Origin: Bacteroidales bacterium M8
Lineage (GTDB): Bacteria; Bacteroidota; Bacteroidia; Bacteroidales; Muribaculaceae
Reading direction: 5' to 3'
Assembly: GCA_001689495.1 (NCBI GenBank)
Contig: LUJS01000047.1
Location: 28,707-92,706 of the forward strand
DNA: 64,000 nucleotides
In this document: one piece after another, positions 1-7,892 of the stretch
Position numbering within the stretch: position 1 is the first letter of the stretch
How the letters are laid out: each line of letters opens with the position of its first letter
Position numbers and translations under genes: made by a program
The notes under the pieces: model-generated
Database searches by the model: none
Seen by the model: the letters and a program-made list of their open reading frames with translations, nothing else
Told to the model about the DNA's origin: nothing

Positions 1-254
1 TGTCTAAACTGAAGCCCCATCTAAATCATGGCGTCATGATAGCCGTTGGCGCAGCGTTCAAATTCTTCAGCGGTATCGACTCCAATCGAGCTCCGCAGTG
101 GATGGTCAAACATCATCTTGAATTCGTACATCGTCTAACTCAGGAACCGAAGAAACAATTCAAACGCTGTTTCCATATTGTGAGAACTCTACCCGGGCTT
201 CTATATCACGAGTGGCGTTTAAGCAAACAATCCGATTCTTATAAGCCAACATAA
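1..254 (+). CDS. WecG/TagA/CpsF-family glycosyltransferase, C-terminal fragment (cut by window edge)
   Basis: Only the last 84 or so residues are in the window, read in the frame that starts at base 3. The visible part has the family's C-terminal signature: GVMIAVGAAFKFFSG, then RAPQWM and an LTQEP-like motif, followed by a basic tail. Family members transfer N-acetylmannosamine or related sugars to undecaprenyl-PP-GlcNAc at the inner face of the cytoplasmic membrane, an early step of surface polysaccharide assembly. The gene runs towards the integrase and is separated from it by a strong hairpin. It probably closes another polysaccharide locus lying to the left. The start and catalytic N-terminal half cannot be seen. 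Confidence 0.8.
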   Translation, partial: SKLKPHLNHGVMIAVGAAFKFFSGIDSNRAPQWMVKHHLEFVHRLTQEPKKQFKRCFHIVRTLPGLLYHEWRLSKQSDSYKPT

Positions 255-268
255 TCAGTCTTTCAACA

Positions 269-335
269 TATACCCCCACAACACACGGAGGCGACAAGAG
301 CAGAACCTTGTCGCCTCCGTGTGTTGTGGGGTATA
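269..335. terminator. Bidirectional hairpin terminator, perfect 25-bp stem
   Basis: Positions 274-298 and 307-331 are exact reverse complements around an 8-nt loop; TATA at 269-272 and 332-335 extends the stem past a bulged C. It lies between two converging genes, so it probably stops transcription from both sides. The stem is unusually long and GC-rich for a terminator. Confidence 0.75.
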
Positions 336-344
336 AAGAAGTTA

Positions 345-1529
345 TTATGAGATGATTGCCTCAGCGATATTTGCGGTCTTCATTATCGCCTGCCACGAAT
401 ATATGTTCATGCTGAACGAAAGCCGGACCGGCAGTCTTAGCAACTCCCCTATCCTGACGAGCGATTCTGAAATTTCACTTCTCGCACTGGCGTAGGTGTG
501 TAACCATCTGCGTTGGAGTATGGGAAAAAGGTAATCATGATCGGAGTTCATATATTTCCCAATAATCGACATAGCTTTTTCGCCAAGAATCACCCTACGA
601 TCATTGCCCTTTTGCCGGCGTTTATACGTCAACGTATTGCCCGTTAGATTCTCTTTTTTCAGATTCGCCACATCTTTGAACTCCATGCCCTGAGCATAGA
701 AGCCGAAAATAAACATATCACGCGCGAGATCAAGAGAACTATCCAATGATAGATCAATGAGCTGAAGTCGACGGATTGTATCAATGTCAAGTGTACGTAC
801 TTTGGGCGAGCATCCAAGACGCGAAGCTGCGGTCCTGACTCTCTCCGGCCAGACAAACTGACGGGATAGAAGGCCGTCGGATTCGGCCCTCTTCAATACA
901 ATCCGCAGCGTGCGGATGTAGAACGAAACCGTTACAGGCGAGACACGCAGCCCAATGTAGCGAGAATATCCGATTATGAATTCAGCATTGATCTTTGCCA
1001 TCGGCAGATCCCTTCCTCCGAGAAATCGCTCAAGACTCCGCAACGTGCTTCTGAGCGATTTAACAAACGGTTTCCCCTCTGCCGCGTATACCCGAATTAT
1101 GTATGCAAAGTAGCCCTGCAGCGTAGAATTGCTTGTCTGCCCATCGGCCACGATCTGATTATGACGCTCGAACTTATCGGAAAATATCTTTGCAATCTTT
1201 GCAATATGATCATAGACGGGATATTTGCCGTCTATGCCACGCAATTGATCCGCGTAGGGATTATCCTTAAAGAGAGCCTTGTTCGCAGCGTCATAGACAT
1301 CATCAATGGTGACATTATCGTTCCCTTTCCGGAGTGTCTCTATAACACAATAGATTGTCATCAAATCGAATGCAATCCTGTCCTTGGCCTCAGATATTAC
1401 GGATTCATCTTTATCTCTTATAGCCCCGGTTATATCACGCTCCGCCTTGTCCTTACGGATGATATAGTACACCGACCCGGGGGCCCCGGGAGTGCGTGAT
1501 TTTCGGAATCTTGCAGATAAAGAAAACAT
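345..1529 (-). CDS. Tyrosine recombinase-like protein with lost catalytic residues
   Basis: The ATG at 1529 is preferred to the TTG at 1541. The 394-residue protein follows the Bacteroidales integrase layout: arm-binding N-terminus, SAM-like core-binding domain (about 100-235), then a catalytic domain. The catalytic signature is eroded. Where relatives have an Arg (T/L-R-G-M-S-F), this protein has Gln280 in AQGMEF. Where relatives have A-R-H-S-W, it has NIYSWQA. The protein then stops before the H/W box and tyrosine nucleophile. It keeps the KRRQKG lysine motif. Such recombinases often flank Bacteroides capsule loci and invert promoters; this copy probably cannot cut DNA. It could be a decayed gene or a DNA-binding accessory protein. 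Downstream of the capsule operon by about 100 nt. Confidence 0.7.
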   Translation of the reverse strand: MFSLSARFRKSRTPGAPGSVYYIIRKDKAERDITGAIRDKDESVISEAKDRIAFDLMTIYCVIETLRKGNDNVTIDDVYDAANKALFKDNPYADQLRGIDGKYPVYDHIAKIAKIFSDKFERHNQIVADGQTSNSTLQGYFAYIIRVYAAEGKPFVKSLRSTLRSLERFLGGRDLPMAKINAEFIIGYSRYIGLRVSPVTVSFYIRTLRIVLKRAESDGLLSRQFVWPERVRTAASRLGCSPKVRTLDIDTIRRLQLIDLSLDSSLDLARDMFIFGFYAQGMEFKDVANLKKENLTGNTLTYKRRQKGNDRRVILGEKAMSIIGKYMNSDHDYLFPILQRRWLHTYASARSEISESLVRIGELLRLPVRLSFSMNIYSWQAIMKTANIAEAIIS

Positions 1530-1631
1530 TATGCGACACAATATATGACTAAACTATCATTTTCTTAAACCCGCATATGTTCTAAAGATAGCCAAGACAG
1601 CAATCTATATAATTCACGCTGCGGTCTAAAG

Positions 1632-2414
1632 TCAATGCTTTGTCTTCCCAAAAAATCTTGAGTACAGCAACTCGCTTATCTTGACCGGATAGCGGATGAA
1701 GTCCAATGCATAACCCGTTTTTACGTCGTGTTTACGATATGTGCGAAGATGATCCGCGATTATGCGCTTGTGGCTTGAAATACCACTGGTGGATGCTCCA
1801 CCGAGGCGCATTGTGACAAAATCCAATGGTAAATAATTGAGCCTTATGTTGTTAACATATATTAGTCTGAACATGTGCTCAAAGTCTGCCGCAACCCTAA
1901 AATCAAGATCGAAACATCCGAACTTATCATAAATATTCTTCCGACAATAAAATGATGGGTGAGCCGGCTGATAACCCATCTTCATCATCCAGCGGTGGAA
2001 ATAGCGTGACGAGTAATACCTGACGCACTTATTCAGATTGTCATCATTGACAAAATGTATATCACCATATACTGCATCGACATTATCATCAAACAAAGCG
2101 ATGGCAACCTTGCTCAAAACACCCTGAGATGTATAGAAATCATCTGAATTCAGTATCCCGATGACATCACCTGAAGCGAGAGCTATCCCCTTATTCATCG
2201 CATCATAAATGCCCTTGTCTTTTTCGCTGATCCATTTAAGACGTCCATCATATCTCGCTTCAAGCTCCTTGACTATTTGAATTGTATCATCGCTTGAGCC
2301 ACCATCAACTATAATGTGTTCCCAGTCCGGATACCTTTGAGACAACACACTCTCCATAGTGTCCCGTACAGTAGCACCACTATTCCATGTCGCTGTGATT
2401 ATTGAAATTTTCAT
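1632..2414 (-). CDS. Glycosyltransferase family 2
   Basis: A 260-residue GT-A fold enzyme; the ATG at 2414 is used instead of a TTG one codon earlier. It has the nucleotide-binding start ISIITATWNSG, the DGGSSDDT motif (37-44) and a DXD-like NSDD (89-92) for metal-sugar nucleotide binding. The second half carries AADFEHMFRL, typical of GT2 enzymes that extend O-antigen or capsule repeat units. Expected to act on the cytoplasmic face, adding a sugar from a nucleotide donor to the lipid-linked repeat. Last gene of the minus-strand capsule operon. Donor and linkage cannot be read from the sequence. Confidence 0.85.
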   Translation of the reverse strand: MKISIITATWNSGATVRDTMESVLSQRYPDWEHIIVDGGSSDDTIQIVKELEARYDGRLKWISEKDKGIYDAMNKGIALASGDVIGILNSDDFYTSQGVLSKVAIALFDDNVDAVYGDIHFVNDDNLNKCVRYYSSRYFHRWMMKMGYQPAHPSFYCRKNIYDKFGCFDLDFRVAADFEHMFRLIYVNNIRLNYLPLDFVTMRLGGASTSGISSHKRIIADHLRTYRKHDVKTGYALDFIRYPVKISELLYSRFFGKTKH

Positions 2415-2489
2415 CAAAAAGATTAGATTACATATTTTACGGAGTGTTAATGTCCAACGGATAATGCAAATATGCCTTATCTCGTTTTG

Positions 2490-3395
2490 TCAGAACTTTA
2501 TAGCATATTCAGAGTCGAGCACTTCTTTAATTTTCTCCGGATTATTACCACACTTTTTCTTGATTTCATAAACCTTGGCATCAACAAGTGTACGATACCA
2601 CCAACCTTGAATAAATGTGAATATGAAGCCCTCTTTGCCATCTCGCCATCCCCCTTTAACGAAATACCTGTATAAAAAATAGGCGAATGATCGCCAGAAC
2701 AACGGCTTCCTCGCATAACTATGCTTTTTTCGGCGTTTTGCCTCTGCCTGACTATTGATGACACGTCCCTCATCAGCTTCTGCGGCTCCAGTTAGTCCAA
2801 TCTCTATATCTATAAGATCCGCGGCTTCGCGTACAGCGTAATTCACATGTTTATGACAGAACCATGAGAGATTATTAAGATTATGGTCACAGAAATCGTT
2901 TTTAAACACAATGTTATCGCCATCTGAAATCTGAATGTGCTCATCCATCAGTCGCTGCTCACACCGCCCTTTACCATTTCTGAAAAGTCTTAACAAAGTA
3001 ACTGGATAAATACCGTGTTTCATCCATTTGTCCATAAATATGTGCCGGCGGTTGAATGATATGCCGGATACATTTTCAGACATCGACGGTAGCTTATGCT
3101 TAAGTTCCTCTATCAACTCCGGCATAAGATATTCATCGGCATCAAGCCGGAGTACCCACTTACCGGTTATAGGCGCATTATCAAGGCCCCAATTAAACTG
3201 ATAGGCATAATTGTTAATCCACTTGTTCTGAAGTATTTTTACTTTAGGGTACCTGCTGGCAATCTCAATTGTTTTATCTGTTGAATAACTATCAATAATA
3301 AAAATCTCCTTTGCAATGGAATCGACATTATCAAGACATCTGGCTATATGCAACTCCTCGTCTTTGGTCAAAATTACAACACTTAGATCAAGCAT
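2490..3395 (-). CDS. Glycosyltransferase family 2 (WaaE/KdtX-like)
   Basis: A 301-residue GT2 enzyme. The N-terminus reads LSVVILTKDEELHIARCL, followed by DSYSTDKT (35-42) and the metal-binding RLDADE around Asp85-Asp87, the usual pattern of the WaaE/LgtF subfamily. The C-terminal third is basic and aromatic, probably membrane-associating. Its start overlaps the end of the acetyltransferase before it by 8 nt, so the two are probably translationally coupled. Role: addition of one sugar to the capsule repeat unit; the sugar is unknown. Confidence 0.85.
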   Translation of the reverse strand: MLDLSVVILTKDEELHIARCLDNVDSIAKEIFIIDSYSTDKTIEIASRYPKVKILQNKWINNYAYQFNWGLDNAPITGKWVLRLDADEYLMPELIEELKHKLPSMSENVSGISFNRRHIFMDKWMKHGIYPVTLLRLFRNGKGRCEQRLMDEHIQISDGDNIVFKNDFCDHNLNNLSWFCHKHVNYAVREAADLIDIEIGLTGAAEADEGRVINSQAEAKRRKKHSYARKPLFWRSFAYFLYRYFVKGGWRDGKEGFIFTFIQGWWYRTLVDAKVYEIKKKCGNNPEKIKEVLDSEYAIKF

Positions 3396-3911
3396 CTTTT
3401 ATAACACGTTTTTTTATAAACTTAGCAGGATTACCACCGAAGACTGACCACGGCTCTATGTCTTTAGTGACAGTAGAATTCGCTGCAACTACGCTATAAT
3501 CTCCAATAGTAATACCTTGAAGGACAGTAACTCCAGTTGTAAGCCAGCAACAGTTTCCGATAGTAATTGGTTTTGTAATCAATTCAAACTCATTGGAGGA
3601 AATATTGTGACTGCCTGTTATCAGATATGCCTCTTTACCAATGCAAGTCTTTTCTCCAATCGTAATAGGAGCCATTGCATAAACCCACGATTTTTCACCG
3701 AGAGATGAAAGTGATCCCATTGTAAGGTTCCATGGATATTCAATTTTTGCTTTGGGATGGACCGATGCGGTCCAATCTATTTTAGCGCCGAACGCCCTCA
3801 ACATGCAAACCCTTGATTTTCTGAATATTGCAAAATAGGGGGGGTAACCCTAAAGATTGTTGAATTGACAATTCCCCAAATAAGATTTTTTATCTTTTGG
3901 GAACGAGGCAT
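3388..3911 (-). pseudogene. WcaF-like acetyltransferase, frameshifted at a C7 tract (possibly phase-OFF)
   Basis: Two overlapping frames together form one WcaF-type left-handed beta-helix acetyltransferase. The 5' part starts with an ATG at 3911, one nt after the stop of the preceding gene, and reads MPRSQKIKNLIWGIV, matching the neighbour's N-terminus (RMLWGVVW). After a run of seven C (plus-strand G 3838-3844) this frame stops at 3798-3800. The other frame continues as YFAIFRKSRVCMLRAFGAKI through the hexapeptide repeats to GGNPAKFIKKR. One extra C, or two fewer, would restore an open frame of about 174 residues. An ATG at 3804 overlaps the OFF-frame stop region, so reinitiation could make a 138-residue helix fragment. 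Family role: O-acetylation of capsule sugars from acetyl-CoA. Confidence 0.75.
3838..3844. repeat. Poly-G/C tract (7) at the acetyltransferase frameshift
   Basis: Seven consecutive G on the plus strand (C on the coding strand), exactly where the reading frame of the acetyltransferase changes. The surrounding sequence is AT-rich, which makes a chance G7 uncommon. Confidence 0.8.
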
Positions 3912-3912
3912 T

Positions 3913-4488
3913 TCATTGGTTTGAGTTGGTTGATACATTAGCTTTAATTATACGTTTCTTGATGAATTTTGCAGGATTACCGCCGACTACATCCCAAGGT
4001 TGGGTACATTTGAATAACGCAGCTCTCGCACCTACGACTGATCCCTCTGCTACTGTAATCCCCATGCCAACAAATGCTCCAGCTCCAACCCAAGCCTGAT
4101 TTTCAATTATTATAGGTGCAGTGATTAATTCATGGTCAGGCGATGTAATATTGTGTGAAGCCGTGCATAGAAATGCACCCTGACTAACCGTTGCAAACTT
4201 GCCGATATGAATCGGAGCCACATTATAACAATCCACATCCGAAGCAATACAAGCATAATCATCCATCACAAGATTTGCCGGATAATACACTTTTGCCGAA
4301 GAATAAACCACAGCCGTTCCAGCAATCTTAGCCCCGAAAGCACGAAGCAACAATCGCTTCCATCCAGACCCCATAGACCTCGGCAACCACCTCGCCCCGA
4401 CAGTCCACACAACACCCCAAAGCATCCTCACCATCTGATGCCTTCGCCCAAGATGATTTACATATGGAATTCCCGGGTTAATAGCCAT
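3913..4488 (-). CDS. WcaF-like putative colanic acid-type acetyltransferase
   Basis: An intact 191-residue left-handed beta-helix acyltransferase. A short hydrophobic N-terminus (RMLWGVVWTVGARW) is followed by LLLRAFGAKI, hexapeptide repeats (about 60-165), the SHNI motif at the usual active-site histidine position and the conserved end GGNPAKFIKKRIIKA. Family members O-acetylate sugars of exopolysaccharide repeat units with acetyl-CoA in the cytoplasm. It is paralogous to the frameshifted gene immediately downstream, and comparison of the two exposed that frameshift. Together they would give two acetylation steps, one of them switchable. Confidence 0.85.
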   Translation of the reverse strand: MAINPGIPYVNHLGRRHQMVRMLWGVVWTVGARWLPRSMGSGWKRLLLRAFGAKIAGTAVVYSSAKVYYPANLVMDDYACIASDVDCYNVAPIHIGKFATVSQGAFLCTASHNITSPDHELITAPIIIENQAWVGAGAFVGMGITVAEGSVVGARAALFKCTQPWDVVGGNPAKFIKKRIIKANVSTNSNQ

Positions 4489-4617
4489 ACTCTATGAGGT
4501 CTTTATGATTACCGTCAGTACCAATTCAATCGAAAATGAATTGGTTTTCTTTCCTGTTAATTTCTCTTGTAGATTATCTATCATCATAAATAAACATTAT
4601 TATTTCTAAATGGCACC
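4489..4617. other. Short gap in the capsule operon
   Basis: A 129-nt gap between the WcaF-like gene and the upstream GT4. It holds an imperfect hairpin (about 4520-4545) and, on the minus strand, a 32-codon reading frame (4492-4587) that ends 3 nt before the next ATG. Nothing recognisable is encoded. Confidence 0.4.
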
Positions 4618-5793
4618 TTAATCCAAAAATACAAACTCCGGTTTTTCAATCTCTCCGTTAAGCCATTTGTATAGATCAACCATCTGGCGTGCCACCTCTT
4701 CTGCGGCAAACATACTCAGGACATACTCCCGGCCCCGTGTTCCCATCTGTTTCAGTTCTTCAGGAGATGATTCAGCAATCATATTGATAACTTCGGCTAA
4801 AGACTCTGGAGAATTATCACGCCACCATCCGCATTGCTCCTTATTCAAAGCTTCCCATGGAGTTCCTAAAGATGCCATCACCGGTGTTCCGACAATCAAT
4901 GCTTCCGGTATGATCATTCCGAAGTTTTCCATATCACTGGGCACAAACAACGCATCAAGTCGAGCTAACTGCTCAAACTTCGCCTTGCCGGTCAGAAAAC
5001 CAAGAAAGTGAACGCTATCTTCTACACATAATCTCAAAGATTCTGCTTTAAGGAACTCCTCATACGAATCATCGCCTTTGCCCATGACATATACATGCAC
5101 ATCCGTTCTTTGAGATTGAGATAGCCCATATATGATTCTTTCTACTTGTTTGCGTGGATGAAGCCGACCAAGAAAACCGATTTTGATAACATCGCAATCT
5201 TTATAGCTCCTATCATCAATCAATTTCTGGGTATAATCAGGTACAGAAACTGGATTCCCGATCAAAGATACAGGCCCCTTATAACCAAATGTCCTCAAAT
5301 GTTTCATCTCGTCGACACAAGTTGCGTGTATACACGATGCATTCATTATATCTTTGTCAAACCATATCTTACGCATCGGCCATTTCTTCCACGTACTTCG
5401 TGAAAGGGTCTGTGGATACAGCATTCCATGAGGTGTAATGACATACGGTTTTTTCTTGCTGCGTGCAATGGCACAGGTGATATGATTGATGTGCATCCAC
5501 ATTCCATTGGTATGGTATATATCATAGTCGGAATCCTCAAGAAACTTGACCATATTGCGAGAAATCGCGAGCGGAGTACGATAGTCATTCGGCACAACCT
5601 TAATCCACTCTTCGCCATTACCCATTATCTTGTCGTTAGCTACGGTTACATCCGGTGTAAGCAGTTCAACCTTAAACTCTGCATCCAGTCCGTAAACAGC
5701 TGATAAAAGGTCATATGTGCAGGTCGAAGTTCCTCCACTTTTAGCGCCAAAGCCCCCTATTGTCTGTAATACGCTGAAACTTTTATTTTGCAT
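4618..5793 (-). CDS. Glycosyltransferase family 4
   Basis: A 391-residue GT-B enzyme. The N-terminal Rossmann domain contains a glycine-rich acceptor loop (GGFGAKSGGTSTCTYDL), and HGMLYP near residue 120 is typical of GT4. The C-terminal domain has IGFLGRLHPRKQVERII and the EX7E retaining signature (Glu289 and Glu297 in MENFGMIIPEAL). Expected to transfer a nucleotide-activated hexose with retention to the capsule repeat. The first 11 nt overlap the tail of the interrupted DUF6625-like gene, consistent with one operon. Confidence 0.88.
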   Translation of the reverse strand: MQNKSFSVLQTIGGFGAKSGGTSTCTYDLLSAVYGLDAEFKVELLTPDVTVANDKIMGNGEEWIKVVPNDYRTPLAISRNMVKFLEDSDYDIYHTNGMWMHINHITCAIARSKKKPYVITPHGMLYPQTLSRSTWKKWPMRKIWFDKDIMNASCIHATCVDEMKHLRTFGYKGPVSLIGNPVSVPDYTQKLIDDRSYKDCDVIKIGFLGRLHPRKQVERIIYGLSQSQRTDVHVYVMGKGDDSYEEFLKAESLRLCVEDSVHFLGFLTGKAKFEQLARLDALFVPSDMENFGMIIPEALIVGTPVMASLGTPWEALNKEQCGWWRDNSPESLAEVINMIAESSPEELKQMGTRGREYVLSMFAAEEVARQMVDLYKWLNGEIEKPEFVFLD

Positions 5794-6811
5794 TTAGAAG
5801 TCCATGAATCTTTAAAATGGTTGATTTGTATTTATAGTATTTCACGAGATTAAATCTTTTAAAAATACTTTTAAGCCTGAGTTTGACAGCTTGCCTATAA
5901 AACAATTTATATCCAGCAAGTTTATATAATGTATCTAATGATAAATTATTTATATTCGGAATAAATCTATTAGGAACTATTAAGAATTCATTATCACAAT
6001 CCGTATTTACTGACATTGGCCGTTTTTGAAGATGAGTATATAATACTTCTTATTCATTTATCGTTTGATGCAAGCCATCAGTTGTTGTATGTAATTTCAT
6101 TAGTTTCCCATAGCTAAACCGATATATGATATTAGTTTTTTGTTCGGACTCTTTACCTACTGGTAAAAAATAATGCAACAAAGCATTAGGATCGTCAAAA
6201 CAAGATGATTTCCAAAAAGATTCTGGAGACAATAGTCGATTAAAAACATTAAGGATACCAACAGGCCCCCATTCATCAAAAGCGACATTAAATGGTGTTT
6301 CAAATACTGCTTTATAAGCATTATTACTATTAACCATAAAAAAACTATTCATCTGTTCATTATTACGAAAGATTGATAAATGGCCTTTACATAGTATTTT
6401 ATCATATTTTAAAAATATATCCGGTGTTAAAAATGCTCGTATATCACCGAATATTAAATCGTTATCACAATGCCCCCAAAAATCAAATCCTTTTAACTCT
6501 TCGGCAAAAATATAACCATATGCAGGTTTATAATCGCATAGCTTATAAGGATGGGGCAAAGATATTGGGAAGTCGAAATTTGATTGAATCTTTTGACGCA
6601 ATTCAGCAAAAGACATGTATCGAACCTTAACATTGGAAGGATAATTATATGGCGTGTCGTCATCAGTAATTATAAGCCAATTTATCGAAGGATTATACTC
6701 ACAACTTTTGAGAAAAAGATGAAAGTAATTATTGAATTTTCCAAAAAAAGGAATTATAAGCAGTAGTGTGCTAAGTGCTTGGGGGGGGTGGTTTTTAATT
6801 GTTTGTATCAT
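5783..6811 (-). pseudogene. DUF6625-type putative glycosyltransferase with C8 tract and in-frame stop
   Basis: The start is set at the ATG at 6811, 10 nt after the preceding gene; the longer frame would overlap that gene. Residues after the start contain a C8 run, then LLLIIPFFGKFNNYFHLF, INWLIITDDDTPYNYP, KLCDYKPAYGYIF and DFWGHCDNDLIFGDIR. I recognise this as the DUF6625 family of capsule loci (named from memory), with GHCDNDL resembling a DXD site. A TAA at 6050-6052 stops the frame after 253 residues. The same frame continues directly with LYTHLQKR and FLIVPNRFIP, the family's usual C-terminal motifs, to 5783. The intact protein would have about 342 residues. This is therefore a nonsense-interrupted gene, unless the stop is a sequencing error. 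Confidence 0.7.
6781..6788. repeat. Poly-G/C tract (8) in codons 8-11 of the DUF6625-like gene
   Basis: Eight consecutive G on the plus strand, encoding the Pro-Pro of NHPPQ a few codons after the start. At length 8 the frame is open; a gain or loss of one base would truncate the protein at once. The tract is outside the conserved fold, as expected for a slippage switch. Confidence 0.8.
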
Positions 6812-6821
6812 ATGCTTTAAG

Positions 6822-7892
6822 TCATAAATTGTTGATAAAATAACTAATCTTCTTTGCTGCATTTTCAGGTGAATTGTCTTCGGAGACAAAATGGCGAGCG
6901 TTTTCACCCAAAGATTTGCGTAAATTACTATCCTTTGCAAGATTTATTACTGCCCGTACAAATCCCTCAATGTCATCCATGTCCAACATAATTCCGTTGT
7001 AACCGTTCTTAATCATATCCGGAATCCCGCCTACATTTGTTGAGACTATCGGTAAGCCGGCTTCTTGAGCTTCGAGGATATTAAATGGAGACATTTCCAT
7101 TTTTGTAGGGCAGAGATACATGTCATAGTCGCACAGGCAGTCACGGAGGAAATCATTCTCCACTCTACCACAAAAGGTTATATATTGTTGAAGATTATAT
7201 TTCCTAATTTTTTCAATAATTGATCTATAGTAATCATCTTCTACGATCTCTCCATAAAAATCAATCGTTGCGTTTAAACCATATTGATGTAATCTGTGTA
7301 CAATTTCCACAGCAAAATCCTGTCTTTTACCCGGATAAATTGCAGCTGTATAAACAAGTTTACAGGACTCTTCTTTTAATCCGTAATCATTTTTCATTTT
7401 AAAGATACCACTTTCGAGCGCATTAGGCAGCATAAGCAATTTATGACGTGGGAATCCGAACTCAGACACGGTGTCATGGACAAACGATGCCATTGCAATA
7501 AATCCATCACAGGTCAAGTCAATCAATTTGACAAATTTTTTCACCTTCTCACGATTCAGCCATGCATAGGAATTATGTGAAGTAGAAAGATGAACAATCT
7601 TATGAAACGTGGTAATCTTTGCGATTTTGGCCGCTATCATCGAATATTTTTCATTGGTAAACACAATGTCAATATCGTATTGCTTGACCCACCGTCTGAT
7701 TTCATATGCACGAGGAATAATGGCTTTGGGTGAACGAATATTCAACGATGTATCAAGTAAATGAAATTTATCATTTTCTTTATAGCTGCGATAATTACTG
7801 ATTTTTTTATCAACAGCCATATAAACTTCATCGCAGAAAAAACTCAGGACGTTGGCTATTTTTGAATTTTGTCCTACAACAAGAGCTTTCAT
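6822..7892 (-). CDS. Glycosyltransferase family 4
   Basis: A 356-residue GT-B enzyme. The N-terminal domain is short of glycine loops but keeps HLSTSHNSYAWL and the MLPNALESG linker. The C-terminal domain has LVYTAAIYPGKRQD, a CGRVEND segment and the EX7E pair Glu266/Glu274 (EMSPFNILEA) followed by NVGGIPDMI. The start overlaps the end of the upstream GT4 by 4 nt (ATGA), a sign of coupled translation. It should add one sugar to the capsule repeat; specificity cannot be inferred. Confidence 0.88.
   Translation of the reverse strand: MKALVVGQNSKIANVLSFFCDEVYMAVDKKISNYRSYKENDKFHLLDTSLNIRSPKAIIPRAYEIRRWVKQYDIDIVFTNEKYSMIAAKIAKITTFHKIVHLSTSHNSYAWLNREKVKKFVKLIDLTCDGFIAMASFVHDTVSEFGFPRHKLLMLPNALESGIFKMKNDYGLKEESCKLVYTAAIYPGKRQDFAVEIVHRLHQYGLNATIDFYGEIVEDDYYRSIIEKIRKYNLQQYITFCGRVENDFLRDCLCDYDMYLCPTKMEMSPFNILEAQEAGLPIVSTNVGGIPDMIKNGYNGIMLDMDDIEGFVRAVINLAKDSNLRKSLGENARHFVSEDNSPENAAKKISYFINNL

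Noticed and set aside
1476..1490. Near-palindromic GC-rich block in the recombinase gene
   Set aside because: It codes for a Pro-Gly turn (RTPGAPGS) and has no associated promoter or repeat partner.
4492..4587. 32-codon minus-strand frame ending 3 nt before the WcaF-like gene
   Set aside because: Well placed for a leader peptide, but no motif and only an AT-rich gap as support.
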